Source of the DNA: Mrakia gelida
Taxonomy: Eukaryota > Basidiomycota > Tremellomycetes > Cystofilobasidiales > Mrakiaceae
DNA length: 64,000 nt
Direction: 5' to 3'
Assembly: GCA_024345305.1 (NCBI GenBank)
Contig: BRON01000006.1
Location: forward strand, 1,054,001-1,118,000
The translations under genes were made by a program, and so were the position numbers. The notes beneath the pieces were generated by a model. That model saw nothing but the letters and a program-made list of their open reading frames with translations, searched no databases and was not told the origin of the DNA. Of the stretch, positions 10,040 to 20,909 are shown piece by piece; the stretch's first letter is position 1, and each line of letters opens with the position of its first letter.

Positions 10040-10960
10040 AGGCGAACCCGAGGAAAGTGAGCAAGAGCGAGCCGTCCTCGGCCTCCTCGAGCTTCTCGCG
10101 GCAGAGACCTGAGCTGATCTCGGTGATTCTGTTCAGCAGTCGTGTTCTCTTCGCCGACGCGGGATTCCGTCGCGTCTCCTGCTGTAGAGTCGTCCGCCGT
10201 CAACTCCAAGGAGCCGTGTTGCTTCCGAAGCTCTCGATTCAGATGGATATAGGAGTGCAGTGACGAGTAGAACGATACCGTGGTGAGACCTTCCATGATC
10301 TCTGCTCCTTGTTTGAGACAGAAAACATCTCGGTCGAGGATCCGTCGCTGATCATCTTCCTCCTCTTAAACCCTCTCGCAACGTCGCTCCCATCCGTATC
10401 GTGAAACGAGCACTTGCGACCGAGTCCCCAAGCTTGGAGGGAACCAGGGTAGAAACCTTTCTCGCCGACGCCGTAGTAGAGGGTGCACCAACCCATCCTC
10501 TCTCCTTTCTGACGCGTTGTCAACGAGAGCGCTGCATCGTCCTCTGTAGGAATAGTGAGTATATATGTAAGCGCGAAAAGTTGATAAATGGAAGCGAAAC
10601 GTACCAAGGTAATGGTGAAAAAAACGACACGGGATCCGAAGCATAACAAGGTCAAGCTTGGCTGATGTAGCTTCGAGGGAAGTATAAACGGATGTCCGGA
10701 GTATCTGTGATAGGTAGCGTGCCAATACAAGAAAAGGAACGGAGGCAAGATTCTCGTCACTATCGACCGTTTTCAAGGAGCATGGGTTAGTGCTCAAGCT
10801 GTGACGGGTAGTGCTCTTGAACATAAAGGTAGGACAAGAGGGGCATGAGATGCGAAAAAGAGGGCGGGCACGAAGATGGATGAACTGTCAAGTTCTGAGC
10901 TTACTTTCCATCCCGGCCGACTCATCGCTATGTCAGGAACCTCCATCTCCATAGCCCTTT
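10040..10960 (-). CDS. unrecognised spliced gene
   Basis: A minus-strand gene model. A first exon, MEMEVPDIAMSRPGWK, near 10950 ends at a GTAAGC donor. A second exon (about 10835-10605) contains KTVDSDENLASVPFLVLAR. A donor GTACGT and acceptor CCTACAG define an intron at about 10547-10605 that keeps the frame. The next exon reads EDDAALSLTTRQKGERMGWC, GFYPGSLQAWGLGRKCSF and HDTDGSDVARGFKRR. A further frame, FCLKQGAEIMEGLTTVSFY, with an acidic tail ends just inside repeat E1, so E1 may have truncated the gene. Spacing of aromatic and glycine residues is vaguely SPRY-like, but I do not claim the family. Confidence 0.4.
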
Positions 10961-11089
10961 AGATCTGGACGGCAAAGATGGTGGGCACAGTCGTCGGGAG
11001 GGAGAGAAGATGAAAGCTCCTATCAATCTCCTCCTTCCTCCCCTCCCTAACGCTCATCACACACGACATGACTTAATCCTCTTCATTAA

Positions 11090-12247
11090 TTGCCGTCAAA
11101 CACCAGATACAAGACGACGAACTCTCGGCAGGTGGAAAGAAGAAGCAGAAGACGGGTGAGCTTCTTTACCTCCTGGGAGCTTCCTCCACGAGGTCACGCT
11201 CACGTCCTCCTTCCTTCCTCCCTCTCCATCCCTCCTCCTCCAGTAGTCGTCTACTCCCAGTCAACAAACACAGGTCGAGGAGATCACCGCAACACGAAAA
11301 TCGCTTATGCTGTCCAAGCCTTGAACGCAAGACTTTATTTCTAGCAGTCAACGATTGGGCTTGAGGACCATCGCTTCCCAGGATGCTCAAGAGCCCATAC
11401 TGTGTCTGCTGAGTATAGAAGAGTCGCTTGAAGCCGCTTGCCGTAGGAGGCTTCCGATCTCACGCTGCTGGAAGACGACGAAGACCGAAGCTGACCGTTC
11501 CTCCCTTCGACGCCGTCTCACTTTCTTCCCAGGTTCAACCTCACGCTCCTCATACCTACCTCTACTCGCAATCTCGAAATAATGCTCATGCCAAGCTGCT
11601 ATCTGTTACTGAGGTACGTTCTCTGCTCCACCTTTTCTCAGTCGGGATCTCCTTCGTTTCTTGCGTCGAGCACACCCAAACCCTCGTTCCTCCTCCCTCA
11701 CCGCAGACCTCCGAGATCTTCCCATCACCAACTTCTGAACACACCCTACCCTCGACATCAGGCTGAATCAAAACTTCGCTCGGGACTATCTTGATGAGCA
11801 GTGGTGAGTCCCAGCTTCCTTGAGTTCGCTCGACGTCGACGTTCCTTTCGGGCCTTCCCGTCGTGAGCTGACCTTCGCCCGTTGTTTACTTGGCGATTCG
11901 TCTTCAGGTGGGAGCTTACTCCGTCCCAGCATTCACTGTTCTGAGAGCTGTAGTGGTGTACTCAGCTGGGTTGAAGGAGATCGGGAAGGTTCAGGTGAGT
12001 TTGAAGCGAGGTCGCCGACGTCCCTCGTCCATATATCCTCTCTCTCTCTCCCCCAACCCAACTCTCCCAATGACTGATTATTATTTCCCTTTCTGACTCT
12101 CCAGAGATCCCACGACCAAATCAATCGTCACATCGCAGCAGGAGACGCGTCGACGAAGGACGATTCCGGCAACGCGTCGTCCACGGGGAGGACGACGGCG
12201 ACCGCTGGAGGAGAGGAGGAGCTTCGAAGAGGGGAGTCGGGGTAGTA
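11090..12247 (+). CDS. unrecognised spliced gene
   Basis: Exon-like blocks on the plus strand are bounded by good splice signals: one ending CTGAG|GTACGT at about 11610 (two frames are open through it), one reading LNQNFARDYLDEQ and ending before GTGAGT at about 11808, one reading GAYSVPAFTVLRAVVVYSAG and LKEIGKVQ between CAG at about 11907 and GTGAGT at about 11996, and a last exon reading RSHDQINRHIAAGDASTKDD that stops at about 12247 with a Gly/Thr/Glu-rich tail. The phases of the middle introns do not fit perfectly, so the model is provisional. No domain recognised. A hydrophobic stretch in the third exon could be a membrane segment. Confidence 0.4.
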
Positions 12248-12563
12248 GGGGAGCTCCTGCGAATGTGGGTGGGAAGAAGAGGAGATGAGACGGAAGTGAG
12301 GGTCAACAGGAGATTCGATCTCGATGTACGTCTTTTCGCCCCTTCGCGAGTTCCTCTTCGGTACGACTGGAGCATCCACGGTCGACTCAGTCAAGCGTAT
12401 GACACTTGAACAATAATGGACGCGCAAGGTGGTCATCATCGTTGAGGGTAGAAGAGGGGTCTGAAGGTCAGCAGCATTTGGAGCATTTGAGAAACGTCGT
12501 TTCAGCAGGAACGCTGAAACTGCAGGTGCTGACTGACGTGGAATCAACTTTGTGGTGACTGCC

Positions 12564-12860
12564 TGAGTCCGTATAGGGCCTTGAGGAGATGCGCGACGAG
12601 TTTCTTCTTGTCGGCTCCCTTTTGTTCGTACCCAATTGGCTGTTCCATGAAGACCGTTTCCACTAGGTCTGCTGTGAGGAACGCCGTCTTGAGGTCTCCT
12701 TGGACTAGATCGAGATCCTCCGATGCTGCGATGGCGAGGACGATCCTGAGTGAGTTGAGCTTCGAACCGGCGCGTACGTCTCGACGTAGTCGACTCCTTC
12801 TTGCTGACTGAATCCCTTGGCGACCCATCTAGCTGTGAAGCGAGTAATCCTCCTGTCGAC
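12564..12860 (-). pseudogene. fragment of copia family A (RT region)
   Basis: Nearly the same DNA as 2300-2590 in A1. The minus strand reads SEDLDLVQGDLKTAFLTADL, METVFMEQP-like residues, GADKKKLVAHLLKALYGL. A small deletion near 12770 shifts the frame, and both ends are cut. Confidence 0.9.
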
Positions 12861-13195
12861 TCACTTTCTCGAAGAACAGAACGTCAAAATCCTCTTGAGG
12901 CAGCATTTTGTCTCTTCTTCCAGATCTGGATACTCTGGGGGGTGTTTGGCTAGCAAAGGCGTAATATCGCTAACCTCTAGCAGCGACACCGCGTCCCTCG
13001 AAGTCCCTGCAAGATGAGAAGGTTTGGAGCTCGAGAGATATGTCTCGGTACTTTATCTCTCCTGGATTCAGCGGCCGCGTTGTGACTGCGGCTGCTTGTA
13101 TGGGTCCTCGGAGATCCGGACATCTTCCTTTCGTCCCCCATCTCTCCAAAATATATTCGGTGCTCTAAGCCCTTTCTTACTGTTACAGCTACAAC

Positions 13196-13290
13196 GAACA
13201 CTAAAGATATCTTCTTCCTCAACACATCTTTTGAAGCATCTGTCCTCCCATCCTTTCTGGAACCGCACGCTCAACATCTCTTCGCTTAGT
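13196..13290 (+). pseudogene. relic exon, paralogue of 18128-18240
   Basis: The plus strand reads FLNTSFEASVLPSFLEPHA and QHLFA then stop. The stretch at 18128 reads FLTTLLEASALPTFLESHA and RHLLAWFLPPP. The DNA is similar through ACGCTCRACATCTC and TTCCTTCCTCC. These are two diverged copies of one unrecognised coding segment. Confidence 0.4.
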
Positions 13291-13483
13291 TCCTTCCTCC
13301 TTCCTTCCAGACCATCGCAGAAGCATATCGACGCCTGGCAGCCTATCCAACGTAGTCTTTACTACCGCCGTTGCGCTTCTATTCGGCTCACCAGCATTGT
13401 CATATCAAAACGCGTCCCGTCTCGCTGTGCGAATCAGGTTATTTGAAGGTGCGTGCCACACCTGTGTCCTATATGAAGAATGG

Positions 13484-13502
13484 AAACGACAGGCTGTCTT
13501 TT
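13484..13502 (+). repeat. dispersed palindrome, copy 1
   Basis: AAACGACAGGCTGTCTTTT, preceded by AATGG and followed by a pyrimidine-rich tract. Member of the family described at 33025. Confidence 0.8.
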
Positions 13503-13723
13503 ACTCCACTTCTGCTTTCGTTTCGCTCGCCAACTGATGTAGGGTCTTTTCTTGCCTCAGCTGCGCGAGCCCGCCCACTCAGTAGGAGTACAGACGAGGA
13601 GTTCGATTCGGGTTACGGACGACAATCTGATCCTAAGGATCAAAGGACAAAGAGGTGAAGGTATTATAAGCACGAAGGGACAGTCATGATGCAAAGGGGA
13701 TAAATTAAAACGCCAAAGAGTAG

Positions 13724-16170
13724 CTACTCCTGATCAACAACTACCTCAGGGTGCCCGTTCTGGTTGGCTACGGCCTGGAACTTCGTTTTGTCGGGGAGTT
13801 CACCGGCCTTCCTCTGAGCCTCGTAAGTGTCTAGTGGTCGAGGTCGAGGGAACGACCAGGGACCAGGGGGAGATCGGCAAGGGGGGGGGGGGGGGGGGGG
13901 GGGAAGGGGGGGGGGGGGGGGCGGTGAACGAAGAGACAAGATAGGACATCAGCACTCGCAGAGCGACGAGGGTAGGATAAGATCAAGGCGGCAAACACTT
14001 ACATCGCGCGCCGAATCTTCCCAGAATCTGTGCCTTAATCTGAAGCGCGAGGACCTTAGACGTCATCCTGCACGCCGAAAGATTTCCGACAGCGAAGAAG
14101 AAGTTTGGGATTCCGCTCTCTCTGGCGACGCCTCGAATCTCACCCTCCTCGTCGAGTCCCCAGACGGGGTCAAACGACTCCCGGTAGGCCTCTCCGAGGG
14201 TAGACTGAAGAGAAACGGCCACGCAGACAAGTCAGTAACCTAAGTGTCGTTCAAAAACAGGCTGAAACGTACTGCAACGGTATCGGGGAATCCGGTGTAC
14301 CCAGTAGCGAAGACAACCACGTCAAAAGAGTCCTTGGATCCGTCTTTGAAGGTGATCTGGGTTGAGTTGGAGCCGAAAGACGCGATTTCGCCCTGCTTGA
14401 CCTTGATGGAGCCGTCAACAATCATCTCCGAGCCCCCGGTCGAAAAGTAGTAGCCGCCGGCCTTCTCCAGAGCCCTAATTGGAAGGAGCAAGGCAGGACA
14501 GAAGACACAGTCAGCGTATTGGGAGACGAAAAAGAAGCGAAAGCTGAAAGCGACGTGAATGTCCGTACGCACATAACCCACTTGAGAGCAAGCTGATTGG
14601 CGGAGATGTTCTTCTTTTCGGCAAGCTGGAATATGCGAGAGATCAAAAGGTAACCGGTAGTGACGTTCAGTGAGATAGACGCGAAGCGGCAAGGAGATAA
14701 ATGAAAAAGCAAGCACGAACCGCTCGGAGGGAGTGAACAAGCTTCATGTTCGCAACGAATGCATCCCCCTTGAACCTTGGAAGGTATTTTCGGACTTGAA
14801 AAAAAAGTAAACGTCAACCAGCGAAGACGGAAGGCAAGCAGCTCGACGCGTCGAACAGAACGAACTGAGAAAATCCAGGTTACTCACAATCGTCGGCCGG
14901 GATGTCGCCTTCGGTTTTCCAATCAGATCCGATTAATCCTCGTCCGAGGGGGGAGTAGGCAACAAGAGCGATACCGAGCCTGGAAGTAGATAAGTTAGTG
15001 CCAGCAAAACCGACCGTCAAAGTTGACGCGAGAGGCAGGAATAAGCTCACTCCTTGCAAGCATCGAGGACGCCGTTGGTCTCGACGTCGGTCGTGAACAG
15101 GGAATATTCCCACTGTTGAGAAAGAGAAACCTTTCGAGTGAGACGCAGACTCCGCAGAACGGAGTGAGGAGACCATTCGACGCGACGAACGAACCTCGAC
15201 AGCAGCGATCTTGGCGACCTTGCTCGCTCTTCGAAGTGTGTCGGCAGAGCATTCAGACCTGTAAAGAGAACAAGAGCGCATATCAGCGATCGAAATTCTC
15301 AAGAAAGAGGGAAAAGACGAACAACCCAATATGCTTGATCTGAAAGAAAATAGTCAGTCTCGTCTTCCCTTTTCCCCAGCTGCTCGACGGAGACGAGACG
15401 AACCTTTCCAGCATCTTGAAGCTCCTTCAAGGCTCTGACAGTCTCTTCGATAGGAGTCTTAGGATCAACTCGGTGCTGATCTGGTGTAGCAAACGAAGAA
15501 GGACGGAGAGAGCGTCAGCGCCCCAAGACGACTGCGATGTCACGAAAGAGCTAGAATTCACAGTAAGATCGATGCAGTCAACCCCAAGCCTCCCCAGAGA
15601 CTTCTCGCAAGCCTCTTTGACGTACTCATAATCCCCTCGGACTCCATCCCACGATCCTCCAGGCCCGCGGAGGACGGCGAACTTTGTGGCAAGGAATACT
15701 CTGGCACGGTTTTGCTGAACAAAGGGTCCGAGGAGGAGCTCGTTGGTGAAGGGTCCGTAGCAATCAGCGGTGTCGATCATGACCTTCTCTCCAAGAGCTC
15801 CTCCTCTAACGCAGAGAAGCGAAGAAGGGACAAGAGGCAAGATGAGCGAGAGCGTACTCGAACGAGGAGAACCGGTCGAAGGTCCGAACCGAAAGTCGAC
15901 GAAAAAACTCACGAGCCGATAAAGTACTTCAGGGTTGCTAGCTTCTCCTCCTCATCCCCGGACCCATACGCCTCAGAGAGACCCTGTATGCGGAGTGAAA
16001 GGCACTCAGTTCGGGAGAATAAGAGAGAAGGAGGAGGAAGACCGGAAGGAAGAAGACTCGAGCAGGACGAACCATGGGAGCTCACAAACAGAAGTTCGGG
16101 ACCAGAACAGGATGCCGTCTCTCCACGGTACACAAAAGCAAGGAGAGATCTGGGTGGGCATCTAGTACAT
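13724..16170 (-). CDS. chimeric aldo/keto reductase-flavin monooxygenase gene
   Basis: A many-exon minus-strand gene. The first part is an aldo/keto reductase: GLSEAYGSGDEEEKLATLKY (15983-15913), VMIDTADCYGPFTNELLLG, FLATKFAVLRG, SLGRLGVDCIDLTV, HRVDPKTPIEETVRALKELQ, SECSADTLRRASKVAKIAA, WEYSLFTTDVETNGVLDA, LGIALVAYSPLGRGLIGSD, RKYLPRFKGDAFVANMKLVH and NISANQLALKWVM. The next exon is joined in phase by GTGCGT...TTAG but is flavin monooxygenase: GGYYFSTGGSEMIVDG, IKVKQGEIASFG, DVVVFATGYTGFPDTV, then SFDPVWGLDEEGEIRG, IPNFFFAVGNLSACRMTSKV, and a charged last exon ending at TAG 13726-13724. The reductase lacks its usual C-terminal cofactor-phosphate loop, and the monooxygenase lacks its FAD and NADPH Rossmann motifs. 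The start is uncertain because the exon before 15983 is weak. Either a real fusion or a deletion product. Confidence 0.75.
13881..13921 (+). repeat. poly-G tract
   Basis: About 40 bases of almost pure G on the plus strand, inside the last intron of the reductase-monooxygenase gene, so it reads as a C tract in the transcript. Assembly length may be unreliable. Confidence 0.9.
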
Positions 16171-16273
16171 GGTTTTCTGATACTACAATCGCTTCCTCCA
16201 GGTTGTCATGCATAATTCGGGCTGAAGGGGAAGGCGAACAAGCCTTTCTCCAATCCAAGGGCCTTCGTTAAAG

Positions 16274-16291
16274 TTAGGGTTAGGGTTAGGG
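16274..16291 (+). repeat. interstitial telomere-like repeat (TTAGGG)3
   Basis: Three perfect TTAGGG units in non-coding DNA about 100 bases upstream of the reductase-monooxygenase gene. TTAGGG is the usual fungal telomere unit. The tract is short and may mark a repaired break. Confidence 0.7.
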
Positions 16292-16819
16292 CGAGGTCCT
16301 TCGTAACCGTCACCGTCTCCGCGGACGTCCGGCTCAACTAATTCCACCGCTTTTCTGCTCAGTTGTCCCCTGCGTTGTCATCATCTTGTGAAGAACAGTC
16401 ATCAAACTCGAAGCCGTCGACTGGTCAGCACCCCATCGGTTCTGAGAAGACGAGAAAAAAGACCTTGGTTGACTCTCGCTTTCAGCCCACAGGAAGATAC
16501 GCTGCGGCGGATTGGTCGTCTGTGCCAGCTGTAGTCGAGCCAAGAGGTACTGTGGATACAAGAGGGTGTTTGACGACGATGAAAGAGGTGAAAAGACTAA
16601 TACGGCGAGTGCAGGAGGTACAGTATCTCGTCTCGGGTGGAGAGGAAATCAGGTTTTAGCTCCTTCCTGTTCCGTTCTTCTGTACTCTTTCCTTTCATTC
16701 TCCCTACTTCCATGTCATCACCGCTATCCCTTTGTTCTCAGACCCCTATTTCGCCCTCGTTCCTTTGCTTATGGTTCTTTCCCTGTTATCGTTTCAGTCT
16801 ACCGGTCCTTTGTTCTCCC

Positions 16820-17085
16820 TTCCCCAGGTATACGTGGTCGGTGATGATGTCGTATCCCAATTTGATGGAGTAGTTTGGCGACCCAGAGAAGGATTTGGCA
16901 TTCTTGAGAAAGACGATGTACTCTGACTCGTGCGACGACTTGCTGATTGCCTTCTGCCCCCTACTCGCCCAGAACAAGAGACTACTATTGAAAAGTTTGA
17001 TGAGATATCCTGTCGTTGACCTCCTTGTTTCGCGATCTCCTGCATAGTCGGCGTCCGTCAGCCCTCGAGTGGGAGTGGTGGATCG
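16820..17085 (-). pseudogene. copia RNase H relic
   Basis: The minus strand resembles the copia RNase H region, with GDAD/YAGD-like sequence near 17050, FWASRGQKAISKSSHESEYI, and the following block encoding a short GYDI segment near 16850. Several frame breaks are present. It is not of the A1/A2 lineage. Confidence 0.65.
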
Positions 17086-17098
17086 ATGGTGCTAGTGT

Positions 17099-17290
17099 GT
17101 GAGGGAGATTGTTGTTGCTTTCCTCGCTTACACGGTGCCCGTGTACGCAGGTCCGTTTCTCAAACGCGACGAGGTCCAGTCCCTTGAGTGGTGGGAGTGG
17201 GAGTATCCCGTCCGTGACGAGCTGCCGTCCATGGCGAGGATGAAAGCGAACACGAAGAAACCCTCGGCTGATGAAGTAAAAGTCGTTTGA
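17099..17290 (+). pseudogene. orphan 3' coding segment
   Basis: An open frame with protein-like composition (AFLAYTVPVYAGPFLKRDEV, SLEWWEWEYPVRDELPSMAR) ends with a charged tail at TGA 17288-17290. It begins right at the copia relic, so it may be the last exon of a gene whose front was lost. I do not recognise the family. Confidence 0.35.
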
Positions 17291-18127
17291 AGAGTGCGTG
17301 GAGGAGGGGGAGATGAGCGAACGGAGGGGTCGGCGAGACGCGTCGAACTGGTTCGTTACTGGTTAGTCCTATCTCATCTTCCCCCTTCTTCATCTCCCGC
17401 TACTAACAAGCCTCTCGCTGTCTTCCGAGGACCTAGCGTTCAGCCAACGCGAAACAGAGACGTCTTCAGAGCTCGTCGACTGGAAGCATTTGCGCTACTT
17501 GTTTCTGCCCTCGACTCACTCTCACTGCTGGGTTTCATCAGCTCACGGATATCCGAACTCTTCACTCGAAACCAACTGCTGATACAGGCCCAACCGTCAA
17601 GATCTGCCCTCGTTTCGGTCGAGAAAATTAGCGGCGCGTTCGGATGCGCACGCCTCTCGCTCCTCGCTGGCGTCTTGGTAAGTTCATCTCTCCAGTTCTC
17701 TCCCTTCTCCTCGACCAGCGTCCAGAAGATGCCTTACTGATCACAGCTCTATTCCGAAGGCCTAAATAGCTTGGTATGTAGGTCAACTGCGAGGTCGAAG
17801 AAGAGGTCCCTTCGCTGCCTGCCTCAAAGGGACGTTTCATTGTGCCTACACGCGGCCTTTATCCGGCGCTCCCAAGCCTGGACCTTTTCTTTCGAGACGC
17901 AGCTCGTATTCTGCTTCTGAACCGTCCTCCAGCCCCCCATTCCTCTAAAAAGTTGGACATTTTTGAAACGTAACGATTTTTATCTTCCTTTACTTTAGCG
18001 ACCGCATACGACTGCGGATAGCCGTTTCGGACCCTCACTGATCCTTCCACCTTCCCTTCTTCCTCCACATCATCACATTAACCGTTGCTCCTAGTTTCTC
18101 CTTCGTATCGCAAGCCCACACTCCCAA
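17291..18127. other. no supported gene
   Basis: Only short frames without convincing composition or splice patterns. Possible weak coding around 17770-17870 on the plus strand. No named repeat seen. Confidence 0.4.
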
Positions 18128-18240
18128 CACCGAGGTTATTACGTTCCTCACCACTCTTCTCGAGGCTTCTGCCCTTCCAACTTTTCTAGAATCGCACGCT
18201 CGACATCTCCTCGCTTGGTTCCTTCCTCCTCCTCCTATCG
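18128..18240 (+). pseudogene. relic exon, paralogue of 13196-13290
   Basis: Reads FLTTLLEASALPTFLESHA and RHLLAWFLPPP on the plus strand; see 13196. It is open slightly longer than the other copy and ends with no recognisable domain. Confidence 0.4.
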
Positions 18241-18913
18241 AAAGAGGTCAAGCTCACCGTTTTCATTCCTTTCCTTCTCGTCAACACTCATGACCCTCTC
18301 TAGCTCTCTCCCTTCCTTCTAGAATCTACACGTTCGAGTACCCCCAACGCCTTTGTCCTCCTCATTCGAGATCGCTTGGCTTACCTTGCGCCTTCTCGTC
18401 CAATGGAAGCAGTCGCTGGCCCTCCCCCTCCCTCCCTCGCTTCGAGCTCACCCGGCTTCGTCCCTCCTTTTTCTTCTTGTTCGCTCACCACCCACTGAAC
18501 CTCCTCTCAAAGCTTTTTTCCTCAAGTTCTAATAAAGGCACCTGTATCCTTCTTCTCGTCCCTGAACTGTCGGTTCACCCCTTCTCTTCCCCGCTCGAGG
18601 GGCTCGAACCTCACCCTTGACAGTCCTCCCTTTCTTCTTCTCCGCCCTCAACAACATACAGCCCCATTCGGACATGTTCTCATATAATCCCATACCCCTT
18701 CTCGATAGGAATTCCTCGACCATGGACCCACGACTGCAATTGAGGTGCTCTGTACCCTGCTTAGCGACCGCACCGTCAACGACAAGGCAGCATTCAAGGG
18801 GGGACTCTGATGTTAAGCAATCGGTGAAACCTGAATCTCAGTTTCAAGAATCAAGAAACCGAGAAACACCGCGCAATGTCGGCTGAAGCGTCGACGTGAG
18901 AGAACAAGAATTG

Positions 18914-18932
18914 AAACGACAGGCTGTCTTTT
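18914..18932 (+). repeat. dispersed palindrome, copy 2
   Basis: AAACGACAGGCTGTCTTTT followed by CTCTACCCC. Confidence 0.8.
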
Positions 18933-19718
18933 CTCTACCCCTGTCTTGCGTCTGCATATCAATGCATCCAGACTTTCCTTACTCCCGTTGAGTTCGATTC
19001 CCTCGCGAAGACGGTAAGAGATTAGAAGGAATTGCTTGATGGACCCGGATGAGCGGCGGGTCGCGGGTGTTTGCCATCGGCCACCCTCCTCTGCTTGTTC
19101 GAATTCCACCACTTTTTCTAGAGCAACAACATGGACCCTTCGTATACAAAGACCGAGTGAAAAGGTGAAACAAATGGATAAAAAAAAAGACAGCTGCGTT
19201 TCTCAAGTACGACGTGTCTGATCTGCGAAAGAGATGGATCAATAAAAGTACATAGTCACTAGTGCAAATGGCACCTTCCTGCTACTCCAGCAGTTCCTCA
19301 GCCTCGATTCCAACAATCGACCCTTTCTAAAAGCTCCCTCCTTCCAACAACTTTTCCGCTGATTAGCCACCCTAACGTTCTTTTTCTCCTCCGCCTAACA
19401 CATGATTTTTCCAACCTGCAATCGAATCAACCCTGAGCTAATTGAGTACCTCCGTATCTCCGTCGCATTCTCCTTCGGGAGCGAGCTCAACGTCCCTCTG
19501 CTTTCCTCGTCGCGTCGAATCCGTCCTCCCAGGCAAAGCATCGCTCGACTCGTCTCGCCGCCGTGCTATTGGCCTGCTTCCTTCTAGCTAGGTTCTTGGG
19601 AAGAGAGTCGTTAAGCCGACTCCGGAGGTAGTTGAGAGGAGTTGGACCAGCGAGTGCGGCGCTTGAGCCAAAGCATTTGGAGCATTTCATCGTCTGTTCG
19701 CTCCGTAGCGAGAATGAG

Positions 19719-19737
19719 AAACGACAGCCTGTCGTTT
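19719..19737 (+). repeat. dispersed palindrome, copy 3
   Basis: AAACGACAGCCTGTCGTTT: 9-base arms perfectly complementary around one central base; preceded by GAATGAG. Confidence 0.85.
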
Positions 19738-20621
19738 CCGCTTCCCTGCTGTTCTACCTCTTCACTCGGTAGATTCTTCACAAAAAGTCACAAGCGACTG
19801 CTCTTGAAGCGAGTCCAAGTTGAAAAAACCAAAAATGTCAGGTTTGAGCGTGAGGAAGAGGGCAAAGGAATGAAAGCGACGCGACCAAAATAAGTCAGGT
19901 GCTTATCGAGGAACGAGGACGAGGTACGATTTAAGGGTATCCAAGATAGATGTTCAAAGGCAGAACGTGAGGCGAGCGTATTTCAGGGAGGCAAAGCCAT
20001 CAAAGGGAAGTGAGAACGAAAGACCGAGAAGGCTGGAACGAGAATAGGGCGACAAATGGACAACGGCCAGACGGTCAATTGAGAACAAAGGCCATTAGCA
20101 GTGACAAGGGATATCGAGATGAAAGAGAAAGAGCAAGGGAGAGTGAAGTAAGAAGGAGCTGGAACCTGATTCCCTGACGCGACACCGCTTCGCCTGGTTG
20201 CTTCCTCCTCGACCTCCTCCCACTCCATAAGGAGGAGTAGTCCAGTAACAAAGGGGATTGCTTATAAGAAACAAGGCGAGGTAAGATCCATAGGTGATCA
20301 AGATAGAGACAGAAGAGAGGCAAGCGAAAGGCCTCCTTGGTCTCGTTGATAGGTGGGTTACACATATATCTACCCACTGCTTTAGAAAATCCAGGGAATA
20401 AACGTTGAAGGAATGGCTTGACGGAAGAAGTGGTCAGTCCTCGCTTGACGCGTTCGAAGACCAACGGACCCTGAAGCTCACCTATTGCCCAACAAAGAGT
20501 GTAAGTCGACCCTGGATCTTTCGGTTTCCAGCTTCTTCAGTCAACGAAGTGAGCTCTCCGTCTGGTTCGTATCTCATTTCCTCATTGGTGACGGGGTGGG
20601 GGCATAGTGGCTGAGAAGAAG

Positions 20622-20640
20622 AAAAGACAGCCTGTCGTTT
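20622..20640 (-). repeat. dispersed palindrome, copy 4 (reverse)
   Basis: AAAAGACAGCCTGTCGTTT on the plus strand. In reverse it reads with the usual AATGAAA lead and a pyrimidine-rich tail. Confidence 0.8.
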
Positions 20641-20696
20641 TTCATTAATGCTGTGTCTCTTTCGAAGCCCAAGGGGGAGAAACCTTTTGTGTATCG

Positions 20697-20905
20697 GATC
20701 TACTCGCAAGTTCACTAATGATCATCCGTCTGCTGGACTGTACATGAGCAGTGTAAACGACAGGCTGTCCTTTGCCCTCGTTGTCGCAGGTTTCGATCTG
20801 GATGCGTCCGATCTGAGGTGCGTTCCCCATCTCGACCTTTCTTTAGCCCCCTTAGCCTTCTCGAGCTGACTTAGTTCTTATTCTCTCTTGCCAACTTTCA
20901 CTGCG
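20697..20905 (+). repeat. repeat G, copy G1
   Basis: About 200 bases similar to 54140-54345. Both contain CCGTCTGCTGGA, a palindrome copy, then CAGGTTTCGATCTGGATGCG and a downstream GTGCGT or GTGAGT. The 20-30 bases between CAG and GTGNGT look like a small exon with conserved splice sites in both copies. Confidence 0.75.
20755..20773 (+). repeat. dispersed palindrome, copy 5
   Basis: AAACGACAGGCTGTCCTTT, inside repeat G1, 12-13 bases upstream of a CAG that looks like a splice acceptor. Confidence 0.8.
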
Positions 20906-20909
20906 TCTT

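Larger units (their letters stand above)
18241..20690. other. gene-poor stretch with palindromes
   Basis: No supported gene. It holds palindrome copies at 18914, 19719 and 20622 and otherwise pyrimidine-rich, low-information sequence. Confidence 0.45.

Noticed and set aside
20405..20530. KLTYCPTKS, similar to the copia motif KLNYCPTED
   Set aside because: Only about seven residues match and the surroundings do not look like copia.
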